A stretch of 64,000 nt of DNA from assembly GCF_900091585.1 (NCBI RefSeq), contig NZ_FMHT01000003.1, forward strand, positions 2,905,501 to 2,969,500. The letters are read 5' to 3'. Position 1 is the stretch's first letter. Each line of letters opens with the position of its first letter. Shown piece after piece: positions 1-9,119 of the stretch. Both the position numbers and the translations under genes were made by a program. The notes under the pieces were generated by a model that ran no database searches, was not told the origin of the DNA, and was given only the letters and a program-made list of their open reading frames with translations. The stretch comes from Micromonospora nigra. Its GTDB lineage: Bacteria > Actinomycetota > Actinomycetes > Mycobacteriales > Micromonosporaceae.

Positions 1-840
1 GTCGACGGTGCCTTGAACATCCTGCTGGTGGGCACCGACTCCCGTGACCCGGACGCCCCGGTCGACGAGTCCAGCCAGTGGCGGGCGGACACGATCATCG
101 TGATGCACATCCCCGCCAACCACCAGGAGGCCTACCTGGTCTCCATCCCCCGTGACCTGTACGTGCCGATCCCGCAGGGCGCCAACGCGGAGTGCGGCAC
201 CGGCCAGCGCGGCAAGATCAACTCCGCCTTCGCCTTCGGTGGCCTGCCGCTGGCGGTGCGGACCGTGGAGTGCTTCACCGACGTGCGACTCAACCACGTC
301 ATGGCGATCGACTTCGGCGGCTTCAAGGAGGTCACGGACGCCCTGGGCGGGGTGGACCTGAAGGTGGAGCGGACGATCAAGTCGATCCACAAGCCGTACC
401 GGACCTTCACCAAGGGCACCATGCACATGAACGGCGCCCAGGCGCTGGACTGGATCCGGCAGCGCAAGCAGTTCCCGGACGGCGACTTCGCCCGCATGCG
501 GCACCAGCAGGAGTTCCTGCGGGCGCTGATGGACAAGGCGGCCAGCACGCAGACGCTGACCAGCCCGACGAAGCTCAACGCGTTCCTGCAGTCGGTCACC
601 GACGCGGTCACGGTCGACGAGCAGTTCTCGCTGACCGACATGGCGGTGCAGTTCCGCAACCTGCGCGGTGAGAACCTGACCTTCGTGACCAGCCCGCACC
701 TGGGCAGCGAGACGATCAACGGCGAGTCCGTGGTGGTCTCCGACCGGGAGAAGGCGCTGACCATGTACCGGGCGATGTCCTCCGACACCATGGCGGAGTG
801 GGTCGCGGCCAACGTGAAGAAGCCGGGCACGACCGAATGA
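1..840 (+). CDS. LCP (LytR-CpsA-Psr) family protein, 5' truncated by window edge
   Basis: LCP enzymes are membrane-anchored, extracytoplasmic phosphotransferases that move lipid-linked glycopolymers onto peptidoglycan. The visible 279 residues open with the first LCP strand (ILLVGTDSR) and keep the family landmarks: RADTIIV, SIPRD, KINSAF, the GG(F/V)xxVxDALGGVD region and the arginine motif DWIRQRKQ. The frame is open through base 1, so the N-terminal tail and membrane anchor lie before the window. A TTG at base 13 falls inside the core fold and is not a likely start. It is the first of three LCP genes in a row on this strand. Confidence 0.85.
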   Translation, partial: VDGALNILLVGTDSRDPDAPVDESSQWRADTIIVMHIPANHQEAYLVSIPRDLYVPIPQGANAECGTGQRGKINSAFAFGGLPLAVRTVECFTDVRLNHVMAIDFGGFKEVTDALGGVDLKVERTIKSIHKPYRTFTKGTMHMNGAQALDWIRQRKQFPDGDFARMRHQQEFLRALMDKAASTQTLTSPTKLNAFLQSVTDAVTVDEQFSLTDMAVQFRNLRGENLTFVTSPHLGSETINGESVVVSDREKALTMYRAMSSDTMAEWVAANVKKPGTTE

Positions 841-1020
841 CCGTCCGATTCGCGGGTGACGCTCCCGCCCCACCACCGTTCGGACACATTGATGTGTACG
901 TTCGGCTGTTTCGGCCGGATGACGCGCCCTTGAATGGCGAATAGCCGTCCGGCAAACTCGCCAGGGCGGGAAAGCGTACGTAAAGTGTTCCCGCCCCCTA
1001 TGTCGCGAGCTGGAGCACGC

Positions 1021-2220
1021 ATGCCGGTTCAGAGCCCCCCCTTGCTGGAACCGCCTCGCGCGTCCGCCCGAGCGTCCACCACCGTCCCCGCCCAGCGGGG
1101 CCGGCCCGGCGCCCCCGGGCCGAAGAAGCGCAAGCGCCGCAAGGACCCGCTCTGGGCCCGGCTCACCGTGGTCGTCGGTGCGGTGCTGATGATGACCAGC
1201 GGCGTCGCCATCGTCGGCAGCAAGGCCCTGATCAGCCAGGCGACCAGCAACATCTCGCAGCGCAACCTGCTCGGCGGTGCCGGCAAGACGAACGCCGAGG
1301 GCGGTGCCGACCTCAAGGGGCCGATCGACATGCTGCTGCTGGGCGTGGACGCCCGGCAGCGCTGGGCCGCCGACGACGTCCGCGCGGACAGCATCATCAT
1401 GCTGCACATCCCGGCGAGCCACGACCAGGCGTACCTGATCTCGATCCCGCGGGACACCGAGGCGCAGATCCCGGCCTTCGCGAAGAGCGGCTACCCCGGC
1501 GGCGTCGACAAGATCAACGCAGCCTTCCAGGCCGGCGCCCGCAACGGTGGCGGCTGGGAGGGCGGCGCGCAGCTGATGGCCCAGACGATCAAGAGCATGA
1601 CCGGCGTCAGCTTCGACGGGGCGGCGATCATCAACTTCGGCGGCTTCAAGAAGGTCATCGACGCCCTCGGCTCGGTTCGCATCTGCCCCAAGCAGGAGGT
1701 CAGGTCGATCCACATGTCGTACGTCGACGGCAAGCCCATGTGGAACGCGGACGCGAAGAAGACCGGCAAGCCGATGACTCCGGTGGTGCACAAGAAGGGC
1801 TGCCAGGAGATGGAGGGCTGGGCGGCCCTGGACTTCTCGCGGCAGCGCTACGGCCTCGACAACAGCGACTACGACCGCCAGCAGAACCAGCAGCAGCTGA
1901 TCAAGGCGATGGCCCGCAAGGCGACCCAGGACGGAGTCCTGACCAACCCGATCAAGCTCAAGAACCTGATCGAGGCGGCCGGCTCGACCTTCACGCTCGA
2001 CACCGGCGGCGTCCCGGTGGAGGATTTCATCTTCACCATGCGCGGCGTCACCGCCAACGACCTGACCATGCTGAAGACCAACGGCGGCACGTTCAACGGC
2101 AACGCCAGCGGCCGGGAGGCGCTGAGCCAGGAGACGCTGGACATGTTCCACGCCGTCAAGAAGGACAAGCTGGCAGAGTACGTCTTCTACCACCCCGAGG
2201 TGATCTCGAACCGGAAGTGA
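1021..2220 (+). CDS. LCP family protein (cell-wall polymer ligase)
   Basis: This is a full-length LCP protein of 399 aa. A basic, proline-rich cytoplasmic tail of about 45 residues precedes one transmembrane helix (LTVVVGAVLMMTSGVAIVG), then the extracytoplasmic LCP domain with ADSIIML, SIPRD, KINAAF and the FSRQRYG arginine motif. Predicted role: transfer of anionic polymer or arabinogalactan-like glycopolymers to peptidoglycan. The ATG at 1021 was chosen because GGAG precedes it by 7-8 bases; an in-frame ATG at 934 would add 29 residues of uncharacteristic sequence. It differs from its neighbours by an insertion around the RSIHM region. Confidence 0.85.
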   Translation: MPVQSPPLLEPPRASARASTTVPAQRGRPGAPGPKKRKRRKDPLWARLTVVVGAVLMMTSGVAIVGSKALISQATSNISQRNLLGGAGKTNAEGGADLKGPIDMLLLGVDARQRWAADDVRADSIIMLHIPASHDQAYLISIPRDTEAQIPAFAKSGYPGGVDKINAAFQAGARNGGGWEGGAQLMAQTIKSMTGVSFDGAAIINFGGFKKVIDALGSVRICPKQEVRSIHMSYVDGKPMWNADAKKTGKPMTPVVHKKGCQEMEGWAALDFSRQRYGLDNSDYDRQQNQQQLIKAMARKATQDGVLTNPIKLKNLIEAAGSTFTLDTGGVPVEDFIFTMRGVTANDLTMLKTNGGTFNGNASGREALSQETLDMFHAVKKDKLAEYVFYHPEVISNRK

Positions 2221-2419
2221 CGGCCTCCGGCGAACCGCCGCTCCGGGCACCCCACCCGCCGTAGCCTGACGTGAGAAGTATTCACATTGGCTACCGCGGG
2301 GAGGCACCACGTCCAGGTCCCGGCAGGACGGGCGCAAGCCGACCGGGGCTGCCGGCCGGCCGGCCGGCAGCCGGCGCTTCCGCTGGCCCCGGCTACTGCT
2401 CGGTCTCGGCCTGGCGCTG

Positions 2420-3358
2420 GTGCTGCTCGCGGGCCTCGCCGTGGTCGGGCTGAAGACCCTCACCCACCGGTACGACCGGGTCGTCGCCCGCGAGCAACTG
2501 CTCGACCCCACCGCCCGCCGGGACCGCACCGACCTCGACGGCCCCCTCAACTACCTGCTCGTCGGCTCGGACCGCCGCCCGGGCGGCAGCGCACCCGACC
2601 AGCGCACCGACACCATCCTGATCGTGCACGTACCGGCCGGGCTGCGCGAGGCGTATCTCGTCTCCGTGCCCCGGGACCTGCTCGTCGACATCCCGCCCGG
2701 CCCCGGATACGCCGGTGGGCGGGACAAGGTCAACGCCGCCTACGAGTACGGCGGAGGCGGGCGCTCCGGCAGCCGCCTGCTCTCCGCCACCCTGGCCCGG
2801 CTCACCGGCATCCGGTTCGACGGTGCCGCGCTGGTCGACTTCGCCGGCTTCCGCAGCGTGGTCGACGTGCTCGGCGGCGTCACCATGTGCGTACGCACCG
2901 AGGTGCGCTCGATCCACACCGACCGGGTCTTCCACCGGGGCTGCCAGCGGATGGACGGCGCACAGGCACTGGACTTCGCCCGCCAGCGCTACGACCTGCC
3001 CGGTGGCGACTACGACCGGCAGACCCACCAGCAGCAACTCCTGCGCGCCATGCTGGACCGCGCCGGCGAGACGCGGCTGCGTACCAACCCGGTCAAACTC
3101 GACCGGGTCATCCGCGCGGTCGGCGAATCCCTGACCGTGGACACCAACGGCGTACCCCTGGACGACCTCCTGCTCGCCCTGCGTGACCTGCCCGCGGACG
3201 CCCTGCGCGGGGTCCAGGTGCCCTCCCACCCGCAGACCATCGACCAGGTGTCCTACGTCGTGCTCGACGACGGCGGGGCGGGCCTCTTCGAGGCCATCCG
3301 CGGTGCCGGCGTGTCCGACTGGGCCCGGACCAACCCCCACCGGGTGACCACGCTCTGA
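2420..3358 (+). CDS. LCP family protein (third copy), start uncertain
   Basis: The LCP domain is complete: YLLVGSDRR, RTDTILIV, SVPRD, KVNAAYEYG, LGGVTMC and FARQRYDLPGGDYDRQ. With the GTG at 2420 the protein is 312 aa, but that start lies inside the apparent transmembrane helix. The frame is open back to 2270 and, read from about 2309, encodes a basic tail (SRQDGRKP) followed by WPRLLLGLGLALVLLAGLAVVG, the expected anchor. A strong purine box GGGGAGG sits at 2298-2304, yet no ATG, GTG or TTG follows it in frame; ACG at 2309 would be correctly spaced. The true start is therefore unresolved. Confidence 0.8.
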   Translation: MLLAGLAVVGLKTLTHRYDRVVAREQLLDPTARRDRTDLDGPLNYLLVGSDRRPGGSAPDQRTDTILIVHVPAGLREAYLVSVPRDLLVDIPPGPGYAGGRDKVNAAYEYGGGGRSGSRLLSATLARLTGIRFDGAALVDFAGFRSVVDVLGGVTMCVRTEVRSIHTDRVFHRGCQRMDGAQALDFARQRYDLPGGDYDRQTHQQQLLRAMLDRAGETRLRTNPVKLDRVIRAVGESLTVDTNGVPLDDLLLALRDLPADALRGVQVPSHPQTIDQVSYVVLDDGGAGLFEAIRGAGVSDWARTNPHRVTTL

Positions 3359-3424
3359 GCGTGGACCCGCCGACGGTGCGGCACCACGCCGCACGCCCGG
3401 CGCGGCGGGATCTACCCTGGGACC

Positions 3425-3760
3425 GTGTTCGGACCCGAGGTGCCCACCGTGACCGTGCCAGAGATCAACGACGACACCTACCTGCTCGACGTCCGGGAGG
3501 ACGACGAGTGGGCCGCCGGGCACGCCCCCGGCGCGCACCACCTGCCGATGATGGAACTGCCGGCCCGCATCGCGGAGGTACCCGCCGACCGGGACGTGGC
3601 CGTCATCTGCCGCTCCGGCGGACGATCCGCCCAGGTCGTCGCCTACCTGGTGCGCAACGGCTGGGACCAGGTGCGCAACGTCGAGGGCGGGATGGGCGAG
3701 TGGGCCACCACCGGCCGTCCCGTGGTCGGTTCCGACGGGCAGCCGGGCCGGGTGCTGTAG
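3425..3760 (+). CDS. Rhodanese-like domain protein
   Basis: This is a single-domain rhodanese of 111 aa. It has YLLDVREDDEWAAGHAPGAHHLP at the front and the active-site loop VICRSGGRSAQ, whose cysteine would carry a persulfide. Such stand-alone domains move sulfane sulfur between partners in the cytoplasm. GTG at 3425 is the first usable start; no strong Shine-Dalgarno is visible, and an internal GTG at 3449 is an alternative. The gene follows the LCP gene by 66 bases and precedes a phosphodiesterase by 12 bases, so it may share a transcript with the latter. The physiological acceptor cannot be told from sequence. Confidence 0.85.
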   Translation: MFGPEVPTVTVPEINDDTYLLDVREDDEWAAGHAPGAHHLPMMELPARIAEVPADRDVAVICRSGGRSAQVVAYLVRNGWDQVRNVEGGMGEWATTGRPVVGSDGQPGRVL

Positions 3761-3772
3761 GAGCGACACGCC

Positions 3773-4564
3773 ATGGGCGCACCCCTCGTCATCGCCCACC
3801 GTGGCGCCTCCCACGACCTGCCGGAACACACCCTGGCCGCCTACCTGCGGGCTCTCGACGAGGGCGCCGACGGGCTGGAGTGCGACGTCCGGCTGACGCG
3901 GGACGGGCACCTGGTGTGCGTCCACGACCGCCGGCTGGACCGCACCAGCAACGGCAGCGGGCCGGTCAGCGCGCGAACCCTCGCCGAACTGGAACAGTTG
4001 GACTTCGGCTCGTGGCACCCCGGCTGCGTGCCCGCCGACGGCGACGAGGTGCTCGACGAGTCGCACACCCGGCTGCTCACCCTGGAGCGGCTGCTGACCG
4101 CCGTCCTGGCCGCCGGCCGGCCCGTCCGCCTGCTGATCGAGACCAAGCACCCCTCGCGCTACGGCGGCGACGTCGAACGCCGCCTGGTCACGCTGCTACG
4201 ACGGTACGGGCTCGCCGACCCGGGCCCCGACGAGCGCGTACGGGTCACCGTGATGTCGTTCTCCCCGCTGGCCGTGCGGCGCATCCGCACCCTCGCCCCG
4301 GCCCTGCCCACCGTGCTGCTGCTGGAGGTGCTGCCCCGCTGGCTGCGGCTGGGCCGGCTGCCGTTCGGCACCGCGATCGCCGGGCCGGGGATCGGCCTGG
4401 TGCGCGCCCGCCCGCAACTGGTCCCCGCGCTGCGGGCCGCCGGCAACCAGGTGTACGTGTGGACCGTCAACGAACCGGCCGACCTGGAGCTGGTGCTGAC
4501 GGCCGGGGCGGACGGAATCATCACCGACCGCCCCGCGCAGACCCTGACCCGGCTGGGCCGATGA
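3773..4564 (+). CDS. Glycerophosphodiester phosphodiesterase
   Basis: GDPD family enzymes hydrolyse glycerophosphodiesters to glycerol-3-phosphate and an alcohol within a TIM barrel. The 263-aa protein begins with the diagnostic VIAHRGASHDLPEHTLAAY and continues with GADGLECDVRLTRDG and VCVHDRRLDRTSNGSG, which supply the catalytic histidines and metal ligands; the C-terminal VYVWTVNEP and GIITDRP strands are also present. No signal peptide is visible, so it is probably cytoplasmic. ATG at 3773 has GGAG about eight bases upstream, and the gene lies 12 bases after the rhodanese stop. Confidence 0.93.
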   Translation: MGAPLVIAHRGASHDLPEHTLAAYLRALDEGADGLECDVRLTRDGHLVCVHDRRLDRTSNGSGPVSARTLAELEQLDFGSWHPGCVPADGDEVLDESHTRLLTLERLLTAVLAAGRPVRLLIETKHPSRYGGDVERRLVTLLRRYGLADPGPDERVRVTVMSFSPLAVRRIRTLAPALPTVLLLEVLPRWLRLGRLPFGTAIAGPGIGLVRARPQLVPALRAAGNQVYVWTVNEPADLELVLTAGADGIITDRPAQTLTRLGR

Positions 4565-4585
4565 GCACCGCACGCCAGGGCCCGG

Positions 4586-4657
4586 CCGGGTCGGACCGTC
4601 CCGCCGGGCCGTGCCCTTCCGCCGGGCCGGACCCTCCCGCCGGGCCGGACCGTCCCG
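4586..4657. repeat. 18-bp imperfect tandem repeat, four copies
   Basis: Four degenerate copies of an 18-base unit (CCGGGCCGGACCGTCCCG-like) run from 4586 to 4657, between the phosphodiesterase stop and the sensor kinase start. They carry no start or stop signals of their own and look like a minisatellite in the spacer. Confidence 0.75.
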
Positions 4658-4709
4658 CTGGCCGGACCGGGTCGCCGGTAGCTGGATGTGACGGTGCACA
4701 CTCTCAGGC

Positions 4710-6167
4710 ATGCCGGAGCGCACCAACTACGCCGCTCTCATCGCCGGCCACACGGCGGTCATCGAAATGATCAATTCCGGGGACGCGGGCCTGCACGTCC
4801 TGACCCAACTGCTGCGGGTCGCCCAGCCGGCGCTCGGCGCGGCCGGCATGGCTTTCGTCGAGTTCGCCCCCAGCGGCGGCCGGGTGATCGCCGCGACCGG
4901 CGCCGTCGAGTGGACCCTCGGCCGGCCGCTGCCGGCCAGCGACCCCGCCACGATCTGCCTGCTCACCGGGCCACGCGTGCAACAGGTGGGGGTCGATCAC
5001 CTCACCGGCCAGCTCGCCGGTGAGCTGGCCGAGCGCGGACTGCTGCGGATGGTGGTCGCCCGCGCCGAGATCGGCGGGCTCACCGTCGGCAGCCTGCACG
5101 CCCTCTACCCGCCGGGCGACGACGAGCCGAGCGCCGAGCAGCGGGGGGTGATCGGATACCTCGGCTCCTGCATCGCCCACATGTACGGCGACCAGAGCGG
5201 CCTGCCGGTGCACGGCGACGGCCCGGTCGTGGCCGCGCTCGCCGACGGCCTGGCGGTGGTCGACCGGGACGGCCAGGTGCGACTGTGGAACCCCGCCGCC
5301 GCCCAGGTCACCGGCCGCTGCCCGGCCGAGGCGCTGAACCGGCCGCTGCCGTTCCCCCTGCCACCGCCCGAGCAGGTTCTCGACCATCGGCTGCCGGACG
5401 GGCGCTGGCTGCGCATCACCTCGGGTGACCTGCCCGGTCCCGGCACCCTGCGGGTGGTCACCTTCCGGGACATCACCGACCAGCAGCGCCGGGACCACGA
5501 CCGGGACCTCTTCGTCGCCGTGACCAGCCACGAACTGCGCACCCCGGTGACCGTCATCAAGGGGTACGCGGACACCCTCACCGACCACTGGGAGTCGCTG
5601 ACCGAGGCCGACCGCCGGCAGGCGGCCCGGGTCATCGGCCAGCGCTCGAACGAACTCGCCCGGCTCGTCGACCGGCTGCTCTCCTCCGCCGCCGAGTCGT
5701 GGCCCGGGGACGGTCCACCCGCCCCCTTCGACCTCTGCCGGACGCTGCGGGCGGCCGTCGCCGACCTGCCGGCGGAGTTGCGCCACCGGCTCGTCCTCGA
5801 CCTGCCGGACGACCTGCCGAAGGCGCTGGGCCACCGGTCCAGCCTGGCCACCGTGCTGACCGAACTGGCCACCAACGCCGGGAAGTACTCCCCCGCCGGC
5901 TCGGCGATCGCGATCGGTGCCGCCGCCGACCGGCAGACCGTCTGCTTCCGCGTCAGTGACCGGGGCATCGGGGTACGCCCCGAGCACGTCGAGCGGGCGT
6001 TCGACCGGTTCTGGCAGGGCGAGTCCGGGGACCGGCGGGGATACCCCGGTACGGGTCTCGGTCTCTATCTCGTCCGCCGGATCGTTGAGCAACAGGATGG
6101 CTGGGTATCCCTCCGACCCAGAACCGGTGGCGGTACCGTCGCAGAGGTGCGGCTGCCCCGCGCGTGA
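4710..6167 (+). CDS. Sensor histidine kinase (GAF-like, PAS, HisKA, HATPase)
   Basis: A 485-aa soluble kinase. Residues about 15-160 look like a GAF-type sensor, about 165-265 form a PAS domain (GLAVVDRDGQVRLWNPAA and VVTFRDITDQQ), followed by HisKA with SHELRTPV (phospho-acceptor His274). The HATPase domain has an N box (ELATNAGKYSP), G1 (DRGIGV) and G2 (GTGLGLYLV). No transmembrane helix is evident, so it should sense a cytoplasmic signal. No response regulator gene is adjacent, making it an orphan. Start ATG 4710 lies after a GC-rich repeat spacer. Confidence 0.9.
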   Translation: MPERTNYAALIAGHTAVIEMINSGDAGLHVLTQLLRVAQPALGAAGMAFVEFAPSGGRVIAATGAVEWTLGRPLPASDPATICLLTGPRVQQVGVDHLTGQLAGELAERGLLRMVVARAEIGGLTVGSLHALYPPGDDEPSAEQRGVIGYLGSCIAHMYGDQSGLPVHGDGPVVAALADGLAVVDRDGQVRLWNPAAAQVTGRCPAEALNRPLPFPLPPPEQVLDHRLPDGRWLRITSGDLPGPGTLRVVTFRDITDQQRRDHDRDLFVAVTSHELRTPVTVIKGYADTLTDHWESLTEADRRQAARVIGQRSNELARLVDRLLSSAAESWPGDGPPAPFDLCRTLRAAVADLPAELRHRLVLDLPDDLPKALGHRSSLATVLTELATNAGKYSPAGSAIAIGAAADRQTVCFRVSDRGIGVRPEHVERAFDRFWQGESGDRRGYPGTGLGLYLVRRIVEQQDGWVSLRPRTGGGTVAEVRLPRA

Positions 6168-6221
6168 GCGCACCGTTCGTGGGGGACGGCGCGGCGGGCA
6201 CGGGGGCGGAGAAGAGGCAGC

Positions 6222-6668
6222 GTGTCGACGGGAGCGGTCGAAAGGTCGTGGTGCGTGGTGGTGCCCCACCACGCCAGCGGGGCGCGGCTGGCCCGGCACC
6301 GGCTCGCCGACGAACTGGCCGAGGTCGTGCCGGCGGCCCTGCTGGCCGACCTCGTCGCCGTCCTGGCGGAACTGGTCGGCAACGCGGTCCGGCACGCCGA
6401 CCCGCTGCCCGGCGGAGTGGTCCGCGTCGCCTGGCGGCTACGGACGACGTCGGAGGGGCGGCAGGTCCTGCTACGGGTGACCGACGGTGGTGCGGCCGAC
6501 GGACCACGGATGCGTACGGCCGACCCGGACGCCGTGGACGGCCGGGGGTTGCACATCGTCTCCGGGCTGGCCAGCCGGTGGGGTGTCGACCGCGACGGTC
6601 TGGGCCAGAGCGTCTGGGCGGAGTTCGACCCGGCACCCGAACGTTCGGGGCTGGTCGCCGCCGGCTGA
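6222..6668 (+). CDS. Anti-sigma-type ATP-binding protein (HATPase_c_2)
   Basis: A 148-aa single-domain GHKL ATPase of the RsbW/SpoIIAB-like group common in actinomycetes. The N box (ELVGNAVRHAD), a G1-like TDGGAADGP and a G2-like GRGLHIVSGLASRWG are present. These proteins usually act as serine kinases on anti-anti-sigma partners or bind sigma factors. GTG 6222 is preceded by GAGG. No sigma factor or STAS partner lies beside it; the upstream neighbour is a sensor kinase ending 54 bases before, so co-transcription is plausible but the partner is unknown. Confidence 0.82.
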   Translation: MSTGAVERSWCVVVPHHASGARLARHRLADELAEVVPAALLADLVAVLAELVGNAVRHADPLPGGVVRVAWRLRTTSEGRQVLLRVTDGGAADGPRMRTADPDAVDGRGLHIVSGLASRWGVDRDGLGQSVWAEFDPAPERSGLVAAG

Positions 6669-6690
6669 CCGGGAATGACCGGATCCGGCC

Positions 6691-6717
6691 GGGACGACCG
6701 GGACGACCGGGACGACC
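6691..6717. repeat. 9-bp perfect tandem repeat, three copies
   Basis: GGGACGACC occurs three times head to tail in the spacer between the anti-sigma-type gene and the DUF5926 gene. Confidence 0.8.
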
Positions 6718-6783
6718 GCCGGGCTGCGCGGGTGGGTGGGTCCTCCCCACGGCCGCCCTCCGGGGCCTCTAGGCTGTCTCGCC

Positions 6784-7668
6784 GTGAGCAAGCGTCGAAA
6801 GAACCAGCGCGCCGCCGAGCTGCCCCCGAAGCGGGAGAAGGTGCGGGACATCTACGTTCCCCGCCCGTTCGAGGGCCTGGTCGACGAGCCGGAATGGATC
6901 GCCCTGCGGGAGCTGGTGCCGGCCGCGTCCGCGCCGCTGCGGCTCGCGCCGGCCCTGGTCGAGGAGTTCGGCGACCGCGAGGTCACGCTCGCCACGGTGC
7001 TGCCGATGGCCGCCCCCGCGATGACCAGGCCGGACGGCGGGGTGCTGATCGGGCTCCAGCGGCACCTCCAGTCCGGGGACGTGTCCCGCGACCTCGCCGA
7101 GGCGCTGCTGTGTGCGCTGCGCACCGAGCCGGGCCGGCAGGTGCCGGTGCCGCCGCTGCCCGGGCCCGGCCCCCGACTCCAGGACGTGCTGGCCGACGGC
7201 CCGCTGGAGATCACCCTCCACGACGACTTCGAGTTCTGGCTCGCGCCGGAGGCGGCGGAGGATCCGACCGTACGCGCCTCGCTGGAACGGGCCAACGCCG
7301 CCATCTACCCGACGCGGCGGCTGACGGCGGCCCGCGCGGCGTACTGGTGCCGCGTACCGGAGAAGGCGCACGTGCGCTGGGTGCTGCCCGAGGGTGAGGA
7401 CGCGGCGCTGGACGCACTGGCCAGGCTGTCCGCAGCCGGCACGCTGCCCCTCGGCGGGAGCACGAAGTTCGCCGGCATGTTCCGCGCCCACGGCCGTCTG
7501 GTGCCGGTGTGGGACCTGCCGGAGGGCACTCCGGCCGGCGAGTGGGAGGACCCGGTCGCCGACTTCGCCAAGCGCTACGCGGACGCGGTCGCCGACCCCG
7601 CCCCGCTGGACGCGGCGGCCCGCCGCGCCCGACAGGGCCTCCTGGGCCGCCAGTTGACCCTCCGCTGA
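6784..7668 (+). CDS. DUF5926 family protein
   Basis: A 294-aa soluble protein recognised as the actinobacterial DUF5926 family from its opening SKRRKNQRAAELPPKREKVRDIYVPRPFEGL and the core EWIALREL. Its biochemical role is not known. GTG 6784 was chosen because the basic SKRRKNQR start is the typical family N-terminus; an in-frame upstream extension to 6736 gives an unrelated proline/glycine-rich stretch. It ends 45 bases before the convergent arginine deiminase gene. Confidence 0.75.
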   Translation: MSKRRKNQRAAELPPKREKVRDIYVPRPFEGLVDEPEWIALRELVPAASAPLRLAPALVEEFGDREVTLATVLPMAAPAMTRPDGGVLIGLQRHLQSGDVSRDLAEALLCALRTEPGRQVPVPPLPGPGPRLQDVLADGPLEITLHDDFEFWLAPEAAEDPTVRASLERANAAIYPTRRLTAARAAYWCRVPEKAHVRWVLPEGEDAALDALARLSAAGTLPLGGSTKFAGMFRAHGRLVPVWDLPEGTPAGEWEDPVADFAKRYADAVADPAPLDAAARRARQGLLGRQLTLR

Positions 7669-7713
7669 CTCGCTGCCGCACAGGGTCGCCGGCCGGCCGC
7701 CGTGGGATCGCCG

Positions 7714-8955
7714 TCAGGGCTGCGGTGAGCTGACGTCCCGGGGATCGCGGAGCAGGGGGTCGCGCACCAGGGGGCACGACATGCAGCGCGGGCCGCCCCG
7801 CCCCGAGCCCAACTCCGAGCCGGCGATCGGAAGGACCTCGATCCCGGCCCGCTCCAGTTGGGCGTTGGTCTCGGTGTTGCGTTCGTAGCCCACGCAGAGC
7901 CGGGGCGCGAGGGCGAGGGTGTTGTTGCCGTCGTCCCACTGCTCCCGCTCGGCCGTGACAGGGTCGAGGCCGGTGTCGATGACCCGGAGCTGGTCGAGGT
8001 CCATCGCGTCGGCCGCGGCGCGCAGGAACGGCGCGGGGCCGTCCACCCGTGGGCCTTCGCCGTCCGTGCCGGCGATCACCGTGTACGCGGACAGCGTGCT
8101 GGCGATGTTGGGATACATGAGCACGGCGTCGACGTCGACCATCGTGCAGACGGTGTCGAGGTGCATGGTGGCCCGTTCCTGGGCGATCGGGACGACCAGG
8201 ATCGTGTGTGCCAGCCCGGCCGCGAAGACCTGCCGGGCCAGCCGTTCCGCCCCGGCCGGGGTGGTGCGCTCGCCCACGCCGACGGCCAGCACCCCGGGGG
8301 CCAGCAGCAGCACGTCGCCGCCCTCCAGGTGTTCCAGCTCCGGGTGGTAGACGAACTCGGTGCCGGCGAAGCGCGGATGGTACCGGTAGATGGCGTGGGT
8401 GAGCGTGGTCTCCCGACGCCGGGCGGGCATCGCCAGGCTGGTGACTCCGGCCCGGTCGCCGATCCAGAGCGAGGAGTCACGGGTGAACAACAGGTTCGGC
8501 AGGGGATCGACGACGAAGTCGTGCCGGTCCATCAGCGTCCACACCAGCCCGCCGGGCCGGTTGCGGCCGAGCCGCAGTTCCTCGTGGGCGAGACCGGCGA
8601 TGAGCACGTCGGCCAGGGCCGCCGGATCGAGGTACGCGAGGTGTTCGGCGATCCGGGTGCGCAGGGTGTCGCCCAGCCGGGGCGAGCCCAGCACCTGCGC
8701 GGTCAGCTCGGCCCGCGCGTCGGCGACGGCGAGCGTCTCGGCCAGCAGGGTGCCCAGGTAGAGCACCTCGACCCCGCGCCCGCGCAGGGCATCGGCGAAG
8801 GCGTCGTGCTCCTCCTGGGCCCGTCCGACCCAGGGGATGGCGTCGAAGAGCAGCGAGTCGTTGTTGCGTGGGGTGAGCCGGGCGAGTTCGGGGCCCGGCC
8901 GGTGCAGCAGTACGGTGCCGAGCCGACCGACCTCGCTGTCCACGTAGTGGGTCAC
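7714..8955 (-). CDS. arcA: Arginine deiminase
   Basis: Hydrolyses L-arginine to citrulline and ammonia. The 413-aa protein has the family start [28 protein letters not shown], the [11 protein letters not shown] segment, the substrate-binding [13 protein letters not shown] loop, [11 protein letters not shown] with the catalytic histidine, and the nucleophile loop [10 protein letters not shown] near the C-terminus. GTG 8955 gives the normal family length; an extension to 9018 adds an unconserved tail. No ornithine carbamoyltransferase, carbamate kinase or antiporter gene is adjacent, so this is an isolated arcA. Confidence 0.93.
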   Translation of the reverse strand: MTHYVDSEVGRLGTVLLHRPGPELARLTPRNNDSLLFDAIPWVGRAQEEHDAFADALRGRGVEVLYLGTLLAETLAVADARAELTAQVLGSPRLGDTLRTRIAEHLAYLDPAALADVLIAGLAHEELRLGRNRPGGLVWTLMDRHDFVVDPLPNLLFTRDSSLWIGDRAGVTSLAMPARRRETTLTHAIYRYHPRFAGTEFVYHPELEHLEGGDVLLLAPGVLAVGVGERTTPAGAERLARQVFAAGLAHTILVVPIAQERATMHLDTVCTMVDVDAVLMYPNIASTLSAYTVIAGTDGEGPRVDGPAPFLRAAADAMDLDQLRVIDTGLDPVTAEREQWDDGNNTLALAPRLCVGYERNTETNAQLERAGIEVLPIAGSELGSGRGGPRCMSCPLVRDPLLRDPRDVSSPQP

Positions 8956-9119
8956 CCTTGCAGGGTAAGGGCAGGGTTTGGCGGCATCCGGTAAAACAAC
9001 TGTGGATGAATATGGCATTCATCCACAGTCACTCCGGCGCTCCGGCTTGCCGACCACCCGGACTGGCAACGTAGGGTAGTGAGAAAGTAACTTCGAGGGA
9101 CCTTTTGCCGGAGGTCGCG

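Noticed and set aside
2287..3186. Plus-strand frame overlapping the third LCP gene
   Set aside because: Arginine/proline/alanine-rich shadow; the LCP motifs are all in the other frame.
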